Source of the DNA: Cupriavidus taiwanensis
GTDB lineage: Bacteria; Pseudomonadota; Gammaproteobacteria; Burkholderiales; Burkholderiaceae
Assembly: GCF_900250115.1 (NCBI RefSeq)
Contig: NZ_LT984805.1
Coordinates: 372,001 to 436,000 of the forward strand
Direction: 5' to 3'
DNA length: 64,000 nucleotides
Below, one piece after another: positions 9,266 through 17,723 of this stretch (positions are counted from its first letter, which is position 1; each line of letters starts with the position of its first letter). Below the pieces are notes generated by a model. That model saw only the letters and a list, made by a program, of their open reading frames with translations. It was not told where the DNA came from and searched no databases. The position numbers were made by a program, and so were the translations under genes.

Positions 9266-10592
9266 CAGGCCGCTGAAATACCTCCAGCGGACGTCAGCGC
9301 GACGACTGGCTGAAGCGTTGCTTTGAGGATCCCATCCAATCCCACATTCATGCGCGGCGCAGATACCTTCACGGAAAGCTTGTTCACTATGCGGAGGCTG
9401 GAGGATTTCGTGCCGCAGTCCCATCCGCTGCGCTCGATCCGGACTATGGCCAACCAGGCGCTGGTGAAGATGGACCGGCTGTTCGCGCAGATGTACGAGG
9501 CCGATATCAAGGGTGGCCGCCCCAGTATCGCGCCGGAGAAGTTGCTGCGGGCCATGCTGCTGCAGGTGCTCTACAGCATTCGCTCTGAGCGCCAGCTCAT
9601 GGAGCAGACGCAATACAACCTGCTGTTTCGCTGGTTCATCGGGCTGTCGATGGACGACTCAGTTTGGGTGCCCACGGTCTTCACCAAGAACCGCGAGCGA
9701 CTGATCAAGCATGATGCGGTGATCCAGTTTTTCAACGAGGTGCTGGCCATCGCGCAGAAGAAGAACTGGCTGTCGGGTGAGCACTTCAGCGTGGACGGCA
9801 CGCTGATACAGGCGTGGGCAGGCCACAAGAGCTTCGTGCGCAAGGATGGCGACGACCAAGACGATGACGCCGGCGGCAACTTCAAAGGTCGCAAGCGCAG
9901 CAACGAGACACACGAATCCAAGACCGATCCCGATGCCAAGCTCTACCGCAAGGGCAAGACATCCAGTGAGCTGCGCTACATGGGTCATACCCTGAGCGAC
10001 AACCGCCATGGCCTGGTGGTTAGCGCCATGGTGACCAAGGCGGACGGACACGCCGAGCGGGAGGCCGCAAAGGTCATGCTTAACGATGCCAGGCAGGTGA
10101 TTGAAGACCTGAATGTGGAAGTCACCGTGGGCGCGGACAAGGGCTATGACGCGCACGAGTTCATTGAGGCCTGCCTGGAAATGAAGGTGACGCCCCACGT
10201 GGCGCAGAACACATCGGGTCGTCGCTCGGCCGTTGCTGATGCCATTGCTTCCAGCGCCGGTTATGCCGTCTCGCAACAAAAGCGCAAGCTGATCGAACAG
10301 GGCTTCGGGTGGGTCAAGACCGTGGGGCGCATGCGTCAGGTGATGGTGCGCGGTCTGAAGAAAGTCGATCAGATGTTTGTGCTGAGCATGGCCGCCTACC
10401 ACCTCGTGCGCATGCGCTCGCTGGGACAAATCCGTCCGCAGTTGCAGTAATCGCGCTAATGAGGCCGGAATGGGCGCCAAAACGCGGAAAAAGCCGAGGC
10501 AGTGACGTCCGGCTTCCGGATTGTGAAAAACAGCGCTCCCCGCCTTGCGGGGAAAAACTCATCGCTAGCGCGATGAGTACTTCAGCAGCCTG
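9266..10592. mobile_element. IS5-family element, copy A (1327 bp)
   Basis: One of five copies of the same element in the window. Ends were set by aligning the copies: left end CAGGCCGCTGAAATAC, right end complementary to CAGGCTGCTGAAGTAC (16-bp imperfect inverted repeats). The flanking 4-mers are ATAG on the left and CTAA on the right. This is not a matching duplication, unlike copy D. Just inside the right end is a palindrome, CTCATCGC-TAGC-GCGATGAG, next to a CCCCGC-CTT-GCGGGG hairpin. Confidence 0.9.
9323..10450 (+). CDS. IS5-family transposase (copy A)
   Basis: DDE transposase of 375 aa, or about 366 if translation starts at the later Met in MRGADTFTESLF. Seen: N-terminal DNA-binding region (MRRLEDFVPQSHPLRSI), the first catalytic Asp in HFSVDGTLIQAW, the second in VGADKGYDAHEF, and the Glu region in IEQGFGWVKTVGRMRQV. 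Identity-marking residues are Asn in GGNFKGRKRS and Ala in AVADAIAS. Only copy E shares both, so A and E are the closest pair. The frame is intact, so the copy is presumably active. Confidence 0.92.
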   Translation: MRIPSNPTFMRGADTFTESLFTMRRLEDFVPQSHPLRSIRTMANQALVKMDRLFAQMYEADIKGGRPSIAPEKLLRAMLLQVLYSIRSERQLMEQTQYNLLFRWFIGLSMDDSVWVPTVFTKNRERLIKHDAVIQFFNEVLAIAQKKNWLSGEHFSVDGTLIQAWAGHKSFVRKDGDDQDDDAGGNFKGRKRSNETHESKTDPDAKLYRKGKTSSELRYMGHTLSDNRHGLVVSAMVTKADGHAEREAAKVMLNDARQVIEDLNVEVTVGADKGYDAHEFIEACLEMKVTPHVAQNTSGRRSAVADAIASSAGYAVSQQKRKLIEQGFGWVKTVGRMRQVMVRGLKKVDQMFVLSMAAYHLVRMRSLGQIRPQLQ

Positions 10593-10854
10593 CTAACGCA
10601 ATCCGCCATCGAGCCAATGGTACGGCCCGCCATGGCGAGCCGCCAGTGAACGAACGATCAGGATGCCACGTTTGAAGCCAACGATCCGTCCATGGCCTTT
10701 CACGCGCGCACGCATCTCGACACGATGCTGGCACTGCGCACGGATTGCATAGCTGTCAATGTGCGGCAAATGATGTCTCGCCTGCTGCCGCAAGGCAATT
10801 GCTCGATTGAGGCGGTGGCCAGGCAACTGGGAGTTGATCGTCGTACGGTGCATC
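10593..10854 (+). pseudogene. AraC-family regulator fragment
   Basis: A plus-strand stretch encodes VRQMMSRLLPQGNCSIEAVARQLGVDRRTVHR (split here: VRQMMSRLLPQGNCS, then IEAVARQLGVDRRTVHR). This is the first helix-turn-helix of the C-terminal AraC/XylS DNA-binding domain. The rest of the gene is missing: upstream it meets IS5 copy A and downstream the IS66 left end at 10855 cuts it in mid-domain. It is a dead relic whose target is unknown. Confidence 0.7.
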
Positions 10855-10901
10855 GTAAGCGGTCGACTAACAACGCCTCTTGCGGCCGGATACGAGGTCG
10901 G

Positions 10902-12500
10902 CTAAACAGCGGATGTCTTGAGATTCCAAGGCAGCAAGGCCTCGTAGTCGTCAGCGGTCTTCGCGAGCGGCAGCGCCTTGAACAAGGCGACGAGATAGCG
11001 GTACGTATCGACGCCATTGGCCTTGCAGGTCTCAATGATCGAGTACAGATTCGCGCTTGCGTTCGCGCCAGCCACGGTGTCACAGAAGAGCCAGTTCCGG
11101 CGCCCTACGGTGAACGGCCTGATCGAATTCTCAATCACATTGTTCGATATCGGCCAGGCGCCGTTCTCGACGTAACGGACGAGCTTGGGCCACTGGTTAT
11201 GGAAGTAGTGTAGTGCCTCGCCGAACTTGCTTCGCGGCAACACGGTGTGCAGGTGCTGCAACAGCATGGCTTCGATTTCGTCTAGCACAGGCCGACTCTG
11301 CTCGGCACGGATCTGCTGGCGCTGCTCTGGTTTCATCTCGCGAGTCCGAGCCTCGACAGCAAAGAGCTTGGCGATGAGCGCGATGAACTGCGTGATTGGA
11401 TGTTCGCCACCGCGCTGCTCCTTGGGCAGAGCCTCCTCGGCCTCAATCATGTAACGACGGGCATGAGCCCAGCATCCAAGATGGATCCGTCGATTCGCGT
11501 GCGCGACCTTGTCGTATGAGTCGTACCCGTCGGTCATCAACACCGTTCCTGGCTTGATGCCGGCATAGAGCTCCGCAGCATGTTTCGTTGACCGCGTTGG
11601 GCTGTAAGCAAACAGCCGTACCGGCGGGCCTGATCCATTCATCTGCGCCCAGAGGTAACTTTTGGTCTGGGCAAGCTTGCCGGGCTTCTTGAGCACCTGG
11701 ACGGTAGTTTCGTCGCCGTGCACAAGGTCATCGTCCAGCAGATGGTCGCGCATCAGGTTGATGATGGGCTGCACGGCCTCGCCGACACGTACTACGCTGG
11801 CGGCCAATGTACTGCGCGAGAGGTCGCCGCCGAAGCGGTGCAGCAAGGCGGCCTGGCGGTACAGTGGCAGCGCGTCTTGGTACTTGGAGGTGATGCACCA
11901 GGCTAGCGCGGATTCAGTCAGCAAGCCCTTGGGGATGATGCGTGCGGGGGCGGGCGTCACCTTGATACTGCCGTCGCAGCACGGGCACGCGTACTTGACA
12001 CGCTGGTGCTGGATCACTCGGACCTGCTGGGGGATGATGTCGAGTTGCTCGCTGATCTCCACGCCAATCTCAACCAGAGCTTGTCCATCATGCTGGCACA
12101 CCCGCTCTGACTCCGGCAGTTCGTGGCGCATTGGCACGCGGGGAAGCGCCGGGTCCAACGGCTTGCGGCCGCGCTTCTTGCGCTTGTGACCGGCCACCTC
12201 AATCTCTGGCGTACCTTCTTCTTCCTGTGCCGGAAGTGTCGCCGCCGTTGGCGCCAGCGTCTCGGCTTCATTGAGGAACAGGTCCTTCTGCTGCGATCCC
12301 CGAACCTCGCTCGTGGCGCCGAACAGCTTGCGCTGGAAGGCCTTGAGCCTCTCGAGCAGCAGGTCACGCTCGACCGTCACCACGCGCAGTTTGCCTTTGA
12401 GCGCATCGCGCTCCTTGGCGGCATTGCGCAAGAGCTGGAGTTCCGCGGCGGTAATCGTGACAGGCGTTGACGACATGGCGGATTTGACCGTCGATGTCAT
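10902..12500 (-). CDS. tnpC: IS66 transposase TnpC
   Basis: The DDE transposase of IS66. The open frame extends upstream to 12647, but the N-terminal part there overlaps tnpB. The starts at 12500 (MTSTVKSAM) or 12476 (MSSTPVTITAAEL) fit the family better. Seen: N-terminal coiled coil (ERDALKGKLRVVTVERDLLLERL), a zinc-finger region with CQHD and CPCCDG, and the catalytic centre with Asp in VHGDETTVQVL, Asp in LMTDGYDSYD and Glu in NVIENSIRPFTVGRRNW. The C-terminus ends in LLPWNLKTSAV, as usual. It is intact. Confidence 0.9.
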   Translation of the reverse strand: MTSTVKSAMSSTPVTITAAELQLLRNAAKERDALKGKLRVVTVERDLLLERLKAFQRKLFGATSEVRGSQQKDLFLNEAETLAPTAATLPAQEEEGTPEIEVAGHKRKKRGRKPLDPALPRVPMRHELPESERVCQHDGQALVEIGVEISEQLDIIPQQVRVIQHQRVKYACPCCDGSIKVTPAPARIIPKGLLTESALAWCITSKYQDALPLYRQAALLHRFGGDLSRSTLAASVVRVGEAVQPIINLMRDHLLDDDLVHGDETTVQVLKKPGKLAQTKSYLWAQMNGSGPPVRLFAYSPTRSTKHAAELYAGIKPGTVLMTDGYDSYDKVAHANRRIHLGCWAHARRYMIEAEEALPKEQRGGEHPITQFIALIAKLFAVEARTREMKPEQRQQIRAEQSRPVLDEIEAMLLQHLHTVLPRSKFGEALHYFHNQWPKLVRYVENGAWPISNNVIENSIRPFTVGRRNWLFCDTVAGANASANLYSIIETCKANGVDTYRYLVALFKALPLAKTADDYEALLPWNLKTSAV

Positions 12501-12507
12501 GCAGCGT

Positions 12508-12858
12508 TCACACGGCCCGTTGGTAATGTCGCGGCGGGTGCCGCTGGACGGCACTGATGTCGATGCCGTCCAGCAGCCAGTGAAGTTGCTCGACCGAGAG
12601 CGTCGCCACTGCCGCCCCACGCGGCCAAGCAAAACGGTCTGCCTCAAGTCGTTTCAAAAAGAGCCAATATCCGTTCCGGTCCCAGCCAAGCAGCTTGATC
12701 CTATCGGCTCGTCGATTGCGAAACACGTAGACCGCTTGTGCGAACGGATCGAGCCCCAGCGACTGCTCGACCAGCGCCGACAGACCATTGATACTCTTGC
12801 GGAAATCCACAGCTTCCCGGTGCAGGTAGACCTTCAGCCCTTCGTCGAAGCGGAACAT
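12508..12858 (-). CDS. tnpB: IS66 accessory protein TnpB
   Basis: The 116-aa IS66 Orf2 protein, required for transposition although its biochemical role is not settled. Seen: the family signatures VDFRKSINGLSALVEQ, AVYVFRNRRADRIKLLGWD and GYWLFLKRLEADRFAWPR. Its first codon overlaps the end of tnpA at 12858, and tnpC follows within a few bases, the normal coupled arrangement. Confidence 0.9.
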   Translation of the reverse strand: MFRFDEGLKVYLHREAVDFRKSINGLSALVEQSLGLDPFAQAVYVFRNRRADRIKLLGWDRNGYWLFLKRLEADRFAWPRGAAVATLSVEQLHWLLDGIDISAVQRHPPRHYQRAV

Positions 12859-13301
12859 CAGCTCGCCCCCAACGCTTCGATCATCGCCTTTACGAGTTCA
12901 CCGTCACGCTCACCGCATGCGAGCTCAATCGCTACGCCGTTTGGCAACTTCGCACTCAGCAGCGCGACTGATCGCGACGGCTGAGGTTGCGGTTCAACTG
13001 CCACGGCCGTCGTGCGACGCGGCGCAGTGACCACAGCTTCGACTTCAGGGGATCGGATTCCCTGAACAACCGGCACGAACGCCGCCAGCGAACCGTGTTC
13101 CACTGCCCTCGATTCCCGATGCAGCCGAATCCATTTGCGCAGTTGATTGGCATTGACTTGAGCCTTGAGCGCCATGCCTGCCACCGATGCGCCAGGCCGA
13201 AGACACAGCTCAATCAAACGCCGCTTGGCCACCGGCTCGTAATCGCGTTTCCCATTGCGCCGGACACGCACTACTCGCAGTGGAAAGCAGTCAACGATCA
13301 A
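12858..13301 (-). CDS. tnpA: IS66 accessory protein TnpA
   Basis: The 147-aa IS66 Orf1 protein with an N-terminal helix-turn-helix (YEPVAKRRLIELCLRPGASV, then QVNANQLRKWI) for DNA binding. The C-terminal end, GVAIELACGERDGELVKAMI, matches the family. It is the first gene of the three-gene unit and overlaps tnpB by one base. Confidence 0.85.
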   Translation of the reverse strand: MIVDCFPLRVVRVRRNGKRDYEPVAKRRLIELCLRPGASVAGMALKAQVNANQLRKWIRLHRESRAVEHGSLAAFVPVVQGIRSPEVEAVVTAPRRTTAVAVEPQPQPSRSVALLSAKLPNGVAIELACGERDGELVKAMIEALGAS

Positions 13302-13394
13302 TATCGTCAGTGATCATGGTTTGCGTCCGCAAAGTGTTTGCGGACGCAAGCCTGCCAAGACTCACCCTACAAAACTAGGACGCCGTTTCTCGGT

Positions 13395-14824
13395 CGCTTA
13401 CGTCATCCCCTTATACGGAAGTAGGACCGTCTCCGCGGCGAGGCTTGGAGCTTGAAGTCCCGGGAATTTCGAGGTAAGGGGGTTGTTAACTTCGCCAGAC
13501 TCGCGTTTACTCTCGGATTTTCGCGCAGCAATGAGCAACGAGTCGGGGGCATGGGGACGAGGAATTCGAGAGTCTGGATCTTGGTGATCCGGGCGGGATC
13601 GCGCGCCAAGAGCTGCTCAAGCGGTTTGCGGCTCTGCCGACGGCGAGCATCCCCGGCGCATGCGATGACTGGTCGCAAACCATCGCGCATATCGTTTCTC
13701 GCAATGAGCAGATCGATTGCGGGACGTAATGCAGCCGCATTGGGAGCGCACTGCAGCGAGGGCCGCGCAGTTCCGTGTGCTGTGCATCGCTGATACAACC
13801 GAATTGAACTTTAATGGCCAGGAGATCGACGGCTGGGTCCGTTGACCTATGAAGCCCAGCGGCATGTTTTGCATCCGACCTACGCGTGACGCCTGACCCG
13901 AGCCGCTGGGTGATCGATGCCTGGATGTGGGCTCGGGAGCCCAAGGACGCCGATGGCAACCGGCGGGATCAAGAAAGCGTACGCTGGATTGAAGGATATG
14001 AACGGTTGCGGAGCAAGCCGCGCTATTGCCGCAGACACGGCTGTGTATGTGACAGACCGCGAGGTGATATTGCCGAGTTGATGGCGCGCGCCCAGGAACT
14101 TGGCCAACCGGCCGACTGGTGATCCGCAGCCAACACAACCGCAACCTGCCGAGGGCGGCAAGTTGTGGATAGCGTCGACGCCAGCCCGGTACTCGGGAAA
14201 TCACCTTTATCTTGCCAGGGCGAGCAGGCCAGAAGGCGCGCGAGGTCAAACAGGAACTACGCGCCCAGCGTATGAAGCCGCGGTCTGGTCGGAGCGGAGT
14301 TCACCTGTGTGCGGCAAGGAGATCGAAGCGCCCGCAGCGTCAAGCCAGTGTTTGGCGATTGTGACGAACCGAGAAGCGCAGACGCTGATGCGGTCAACGA
14401 ACTTGTTGAATGTATCGGCAAGTGGAGATCGAGATGTTCTTCCATTCCTGAAGACCGGCTGCAAGGTCGAGGCGCTACAGCTATCGCACATGGATCGTGT
14501 GAGGCCTTGGCGTTGTATATGTGTGGCATGGCGCATTGCCCGCCTGATGCGTTGGCAGAACCTGTCCGGATCTGGATGCGTCTGTTCTCGATGCCGACGA
14601 GATTCGGGGCATACGTGCTCTCCAAGAAAGCTCGCCCGAAGACACCGTCACACTCAATCAGATGATTCGGTTGGTTGCTTCCCTGGCGGGTTCCTTGGCG
14701 GAAGAACGATGGCGACCCGGCGCCAAGACGATCTGGATCGGCATGCAGCGAACCATGGACGCCGCGCTCACTATTCAAACACTGAGGAAGAGTCATGACT
14801 TCCGTATAAGAAATGCGCTTACGT
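13395..14824. repeat. 9-bp target duplication CGCTTACGT around IS4 copy 1
   Basis: CGCTTACGT occurs at 13395-13403 and again at 14816-14824, directly abutting the two IS4 ends. The duplicated target consists of the last 7 bases of the first IS66 copy plus GT. IS4 copy 1 therefore jumped exactly onto the IS66/IS21 boundary after that boundary had formed, which orders the events. Confidence 0.9.
13404..14815 (+). pseudogene. IS4-family element, copy 1, riddled with single-base losses
   Basis: The same element as the intact copy at 47831-49304, with terminal repeats CATCCCCTTATACGGAAGT and CATTTCTTATACGGAAGT-like. It is 1412 bp long against 1474 bp. The 62 missing bases are scattered, mostly one at a time and mostly where the intact copy has two or more identical bases in a row (CAAGGAG to CAAGAG, CTCGGCAA to CTCGCAA, GATTGGCG to GATTGCG). 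Substitutions are rare. The transposase is unreadable in any single frame. Because the flanking duplication is perfect the insertion itself looks recent, which makes such heavy decay surprising and sequencing error a serious alternative. Confidence 0.88.
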
Positions 14825-16076
14825 TCAAAAGCTGCCTGGCACGCGCCGGGAGGTTCGAGCGTTGGACCGCCAGTGTTGCGACCGCTGCCGCCGCGGCGCT
14901 ACGAATTGCAACGTTCAAACAATGCCGCGTCAACGTCGACTACCACGTCGAGATCGACGGTCACTACTACAGCGTGCCGCATGCCTGGTGCGAAAGGCGG
15001 TCGAGGCTCGCGTAACCCGCCACACCATCGAGATCCTGTACGTGGCAAACGGTGCGCTGCACGCGCGCAATACCCGCAAGGGCAGCCACAGCACGGTCAA
15101 GGAACACATGCCGGTGCCCACCGCGCGCACCTCGAATGGACGCCCGCCGGCTGCTCAACTGGCAGCCTCGATTGGCCCAACGTCGCCGTCATCGTCGAAT
15201 ACCAGCTCACCCACAAGAGCCATCCCGAGATGGCTATCGCGCCTGCCTGGTCTGCTGAGTCTGGCCAAGAAGTACAGGAGCGGCTCGAAGCCGCTTGCGC
15301 TCGCGCCGTCGCCATTGGCTCGCTCACGCGTAAGTCTTGGTCTCCATCCTTGAAAACCATCTGGACCGGCAAGCCACTCTGCCGGTATCGCAAACCGATG
15401 GCATTCCCCATGCACGACAACGTGCGCGGACCCGACTACTACCATTAGGAAAACTATGCTGATGCAACACACCGTCGCCAGCTCAAGGCCCTCAAGCTCG
15501 ACGGGATGCGCGCCTTCGAGAACAGTCTGCCCTGACCGCCAGTTCCAGCCTGCCGTTCGAAGAACGCTTCTCCATGCTGGTCGACCGGGAGATTGCTTGC
15601 GCGACACCAGGCGCCTGGAGCGGCTGCTGCGCTCGGCCAAGCTCAAGCACACCCAGGCATGCCTCGAGGATGTGGTCTATGACGCAGTCGCGGCCTTGAT
15701 CAGCGGCTGGTCGCTACCCTGGCCAGTTGCGACTGGATCCGCAACGCTCAGAGCCTCATCCTGACCGGGCGACCGGTGCCGGCAAGTCCTGGTTGGCCTG
15801 TGCGTTTGCTCAGCAGGCCTGTCGACAGGATTCTGCTCTCTATCTGCGGTGCCTCGACTGTTCGAGAACTGCAGATCGCCCACGGACGGGAGCTTTACGC
15901 GCCGCCTGGCGCAACTCGCACGCATCGATGTTCTGTGCTGGACGACTGGGCCTACAGGAGCCTTCTGAAAGCGCCGCGGCGATCTGCTGGAAGTTCTGGA
16001 CGACCGCGTCGGTACCCGCTCGACCATCGTGACAAGCCAGCTCCGATCGAGCATTGGCACCAGTGGTTGAATGATC
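14825..16076 (+). pseudogene. outer IS21 element: istA 3' part and istB 5' part, frameshifted
   Basis: Reading across frames gives the C-terminal third of IstA (RPLPPRRYEL, VDYHVEIDGHYYSVPHA, then VAVIVEYQLTHKSHPEM and IPMHDNVRGPDYYH-like). The start of IstB follows from about 15456 (MLMQHTVAS, ERFSMLVDREI, TGRPVPASPGWP-like Walker A, LDDWAL-like Walker B). IstB breaks off at HWHQWLND, where an IS66 inserted at 16077, and its last 41 residues resume at 21031. The 5' part of istA is missing beyond the IS4/IS66 junction. Frameshifts occur throughout. Confidence 0.82.
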
Positions 16077-16104
16077 GTAAGCGTGGCCCCAGCACCGTCT
16101 GTTC

Positions 16105-16840
16105 ATGAAGACCATAGCGGCAATCTGGTTCCCACCAGAATTTGTGGAACCAGAAGAAATGGAAATCAAGGCGCGGGTCGCCGCGAGCTCCAAGAACTAC
16201 TCGAAGGAATTCCGCACGCAGGTCGTGGCGGAAACGCTGGACCCGGCAAGCTCACTGCAGAATTGCGCGCTCGCATGGCCTGAACGCGAATCTCGTGTCG
16301 AAGTGGCGGCGGATTATGAGCGAGCTGCGACGTCAGCATCGAGCCTTCGGAATTATTCCTGCCCGTTCAGATAGCATCGCCGCCGAGGCCGGAGCCATTG
16401 GATCGACCGGCTCGTCATCGAAGTCGTGGCATGCGTGTGAGTTTCGAAGCAAGCCCGAGCCTGATGTCCTGCGCTCGTGCTGGCGAGCTTGCTGGAGTGG
16501 GTTCGTGATGCCGGGCCTTCCCGCTGGAACGCGGGTGTGGCTGCTGCTGGTGTGACCGATATGCGCTCTGGCTTCAACAGCCTGGCCGCGAAGGTGCAGA
16601 CCGTGCTAGAGCGGGACCCGTTCAGCGGCCACGTGTTTGTGTTCCGTGGCCGACGAGGCGATCTGGTCAAGGTGCTTTGGTGGAGCGGTGATGGCATGTG
16701 TCTGCTGATGAAACGGCTTGAACGCGGCCGCTTCGTCTGGCCTCGTGCGGATGGAGGTGTCGTCAGCCTGAGCCAGGCGCAGCTCTCAATGCTGCTGGAA
16801 GGCATCGACTGGCGACTAGATAGCGTCAAGCAGGACGGCC
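16105..16840 (+). pseudogene. tnpA and tnpB of the second IS66, frameshifted
   Basis: TnpA is readable in pieces: MEIKARVAASSKNYSKEFR, then HGLNANLVSKWRRI in another frame. TnpB begins around 16507 (LPAGTRVW), shifts frame, and continues as [37 protein letters not shown] and [19 protein letters not shown], ending at GIDWR where the inner IS21 is inserted. The shifts are again compatible with loss of single bases. Confidence 0.8.
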
Positions 16841-16892
16841 GGTCCAGCGACAATCATTTTGGCCGGTTGGCCGGGATGATTGTCGGTGAGTG

Positions 16893-17723
16893 TTAGGTCA
16901 TGGTTGTCGCTCCGTTATCGATGTCGCGGTGATTGTCGTTGTCGCTGGATGATTGTCGTCGGCGAGCAGACTGCTTGTCGCTTGCGGTGCGCCGACGGTA
17001 GCTTTCGACGTTCATTTCAAAGATCGTCGAATGGTGGACGAGTCGGTCAATCGCGGCGATGGTCATGCCGGGGTCAGGGAACACGTTGTCCCAGCCTGAG
17101 AACGGCTGGTTGGCCGTGATCAGCAGACTGCGCCGCTCATAGCGCTCGGCGATCAGTTCGAATAGGACACTTTCGGCCTGTCCTTGCGGGCGTACGACAG
17201 GTCGTCCAGGATGATCAGGTCAAAGCGGTCGAGCTTGGCCAGGCTGCAGGTAACTGCAGGCTCTGCCTGGCTGCCTGCAGCTTCTGGACGATCTCGCTGG
17301 TACGCGTGAACAGTACCCTGTACCCAGCGTCGATCAGGGCATGCCGATGGCCGATCCGAGGTGGCTCTTCCCACCGCCCGGCGGGCCGAAGATCAACACA
17401 TTGGCACCTTTCTCCAGCCAGGAATCACCGCTCGCCAGTGCCATCACGTGCGCCTTGGAGACCATGGGCACAGCACTGAAGTCGAAGGCAGCCAGCGTCT
17501 TGGTTGGATCCAGCGGGATTCGGTTCGGTGTCGTTCGATACGCCGCTTGGCCCGTTCGGCCAGTTCGTGTTCGAGCAAGGCGCCAAGCAGCCGGGTTGCC
17601 TGCCAGCTTTCCTTGTCGGCGCGCTGTGCGAACTCTGGCCAGAGCCGGCCAATGGTGGGCAGGCGCAGTTCGTTGAGCATCAACGTCAGGCGGGCGGCAT
17701 CAATTGGGAGCGGCGCGTTCATG
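16893..17723 (-). pseudogene. istB: istB of the inner IS21, frameshifted
   Basis: ATPase helper of IS21 transposition. The N-terminus MNAPLPIDAARLTLMLNELR at 17723 is in frame until about 17510. The rest is spread over other frames: Walker A region FGPPGGGKSHLGSAIGHAL (about 17330-17400), Walker B region DRFDLIILDDLSYARKD (about 17180-17240) and the C-terminal part NVFPDPGMTIAAIDRLVHHS. At least three frame changes are needed, so no full-length IstB is made from the sequence as given. Confidence 0.82.

Larger units (their letters stand above)
10855..13401. mobile_element. IS66-family element, first copy (2547 bp, apparently intact)
   Basis: Bounded by GTAAGCGGTCGA at the left and its imperfect complement ending in CGCTTAC at the right, the classical IS66 termini. 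It carries the three-gene set tnpA, tnpB, tnpC on the minus strand. The 8 bases outside the left end (GGTGCATC) do not match those that followed the right end before the neighbouring IS4 inserted (GTTCAAAA). The element is therefore not in its original site or has mediated an adjacent deletion. On the left it cuts an AraC gene, on the right an IS21 istA. Confidence 0.88.

Noticed and set aside
9659..10480. 273-aa antisense frame recurring in every IS5 copy
   Set aside because: It recurs only because the IS recurs; low-complexity composition and no start context or family resemblance.
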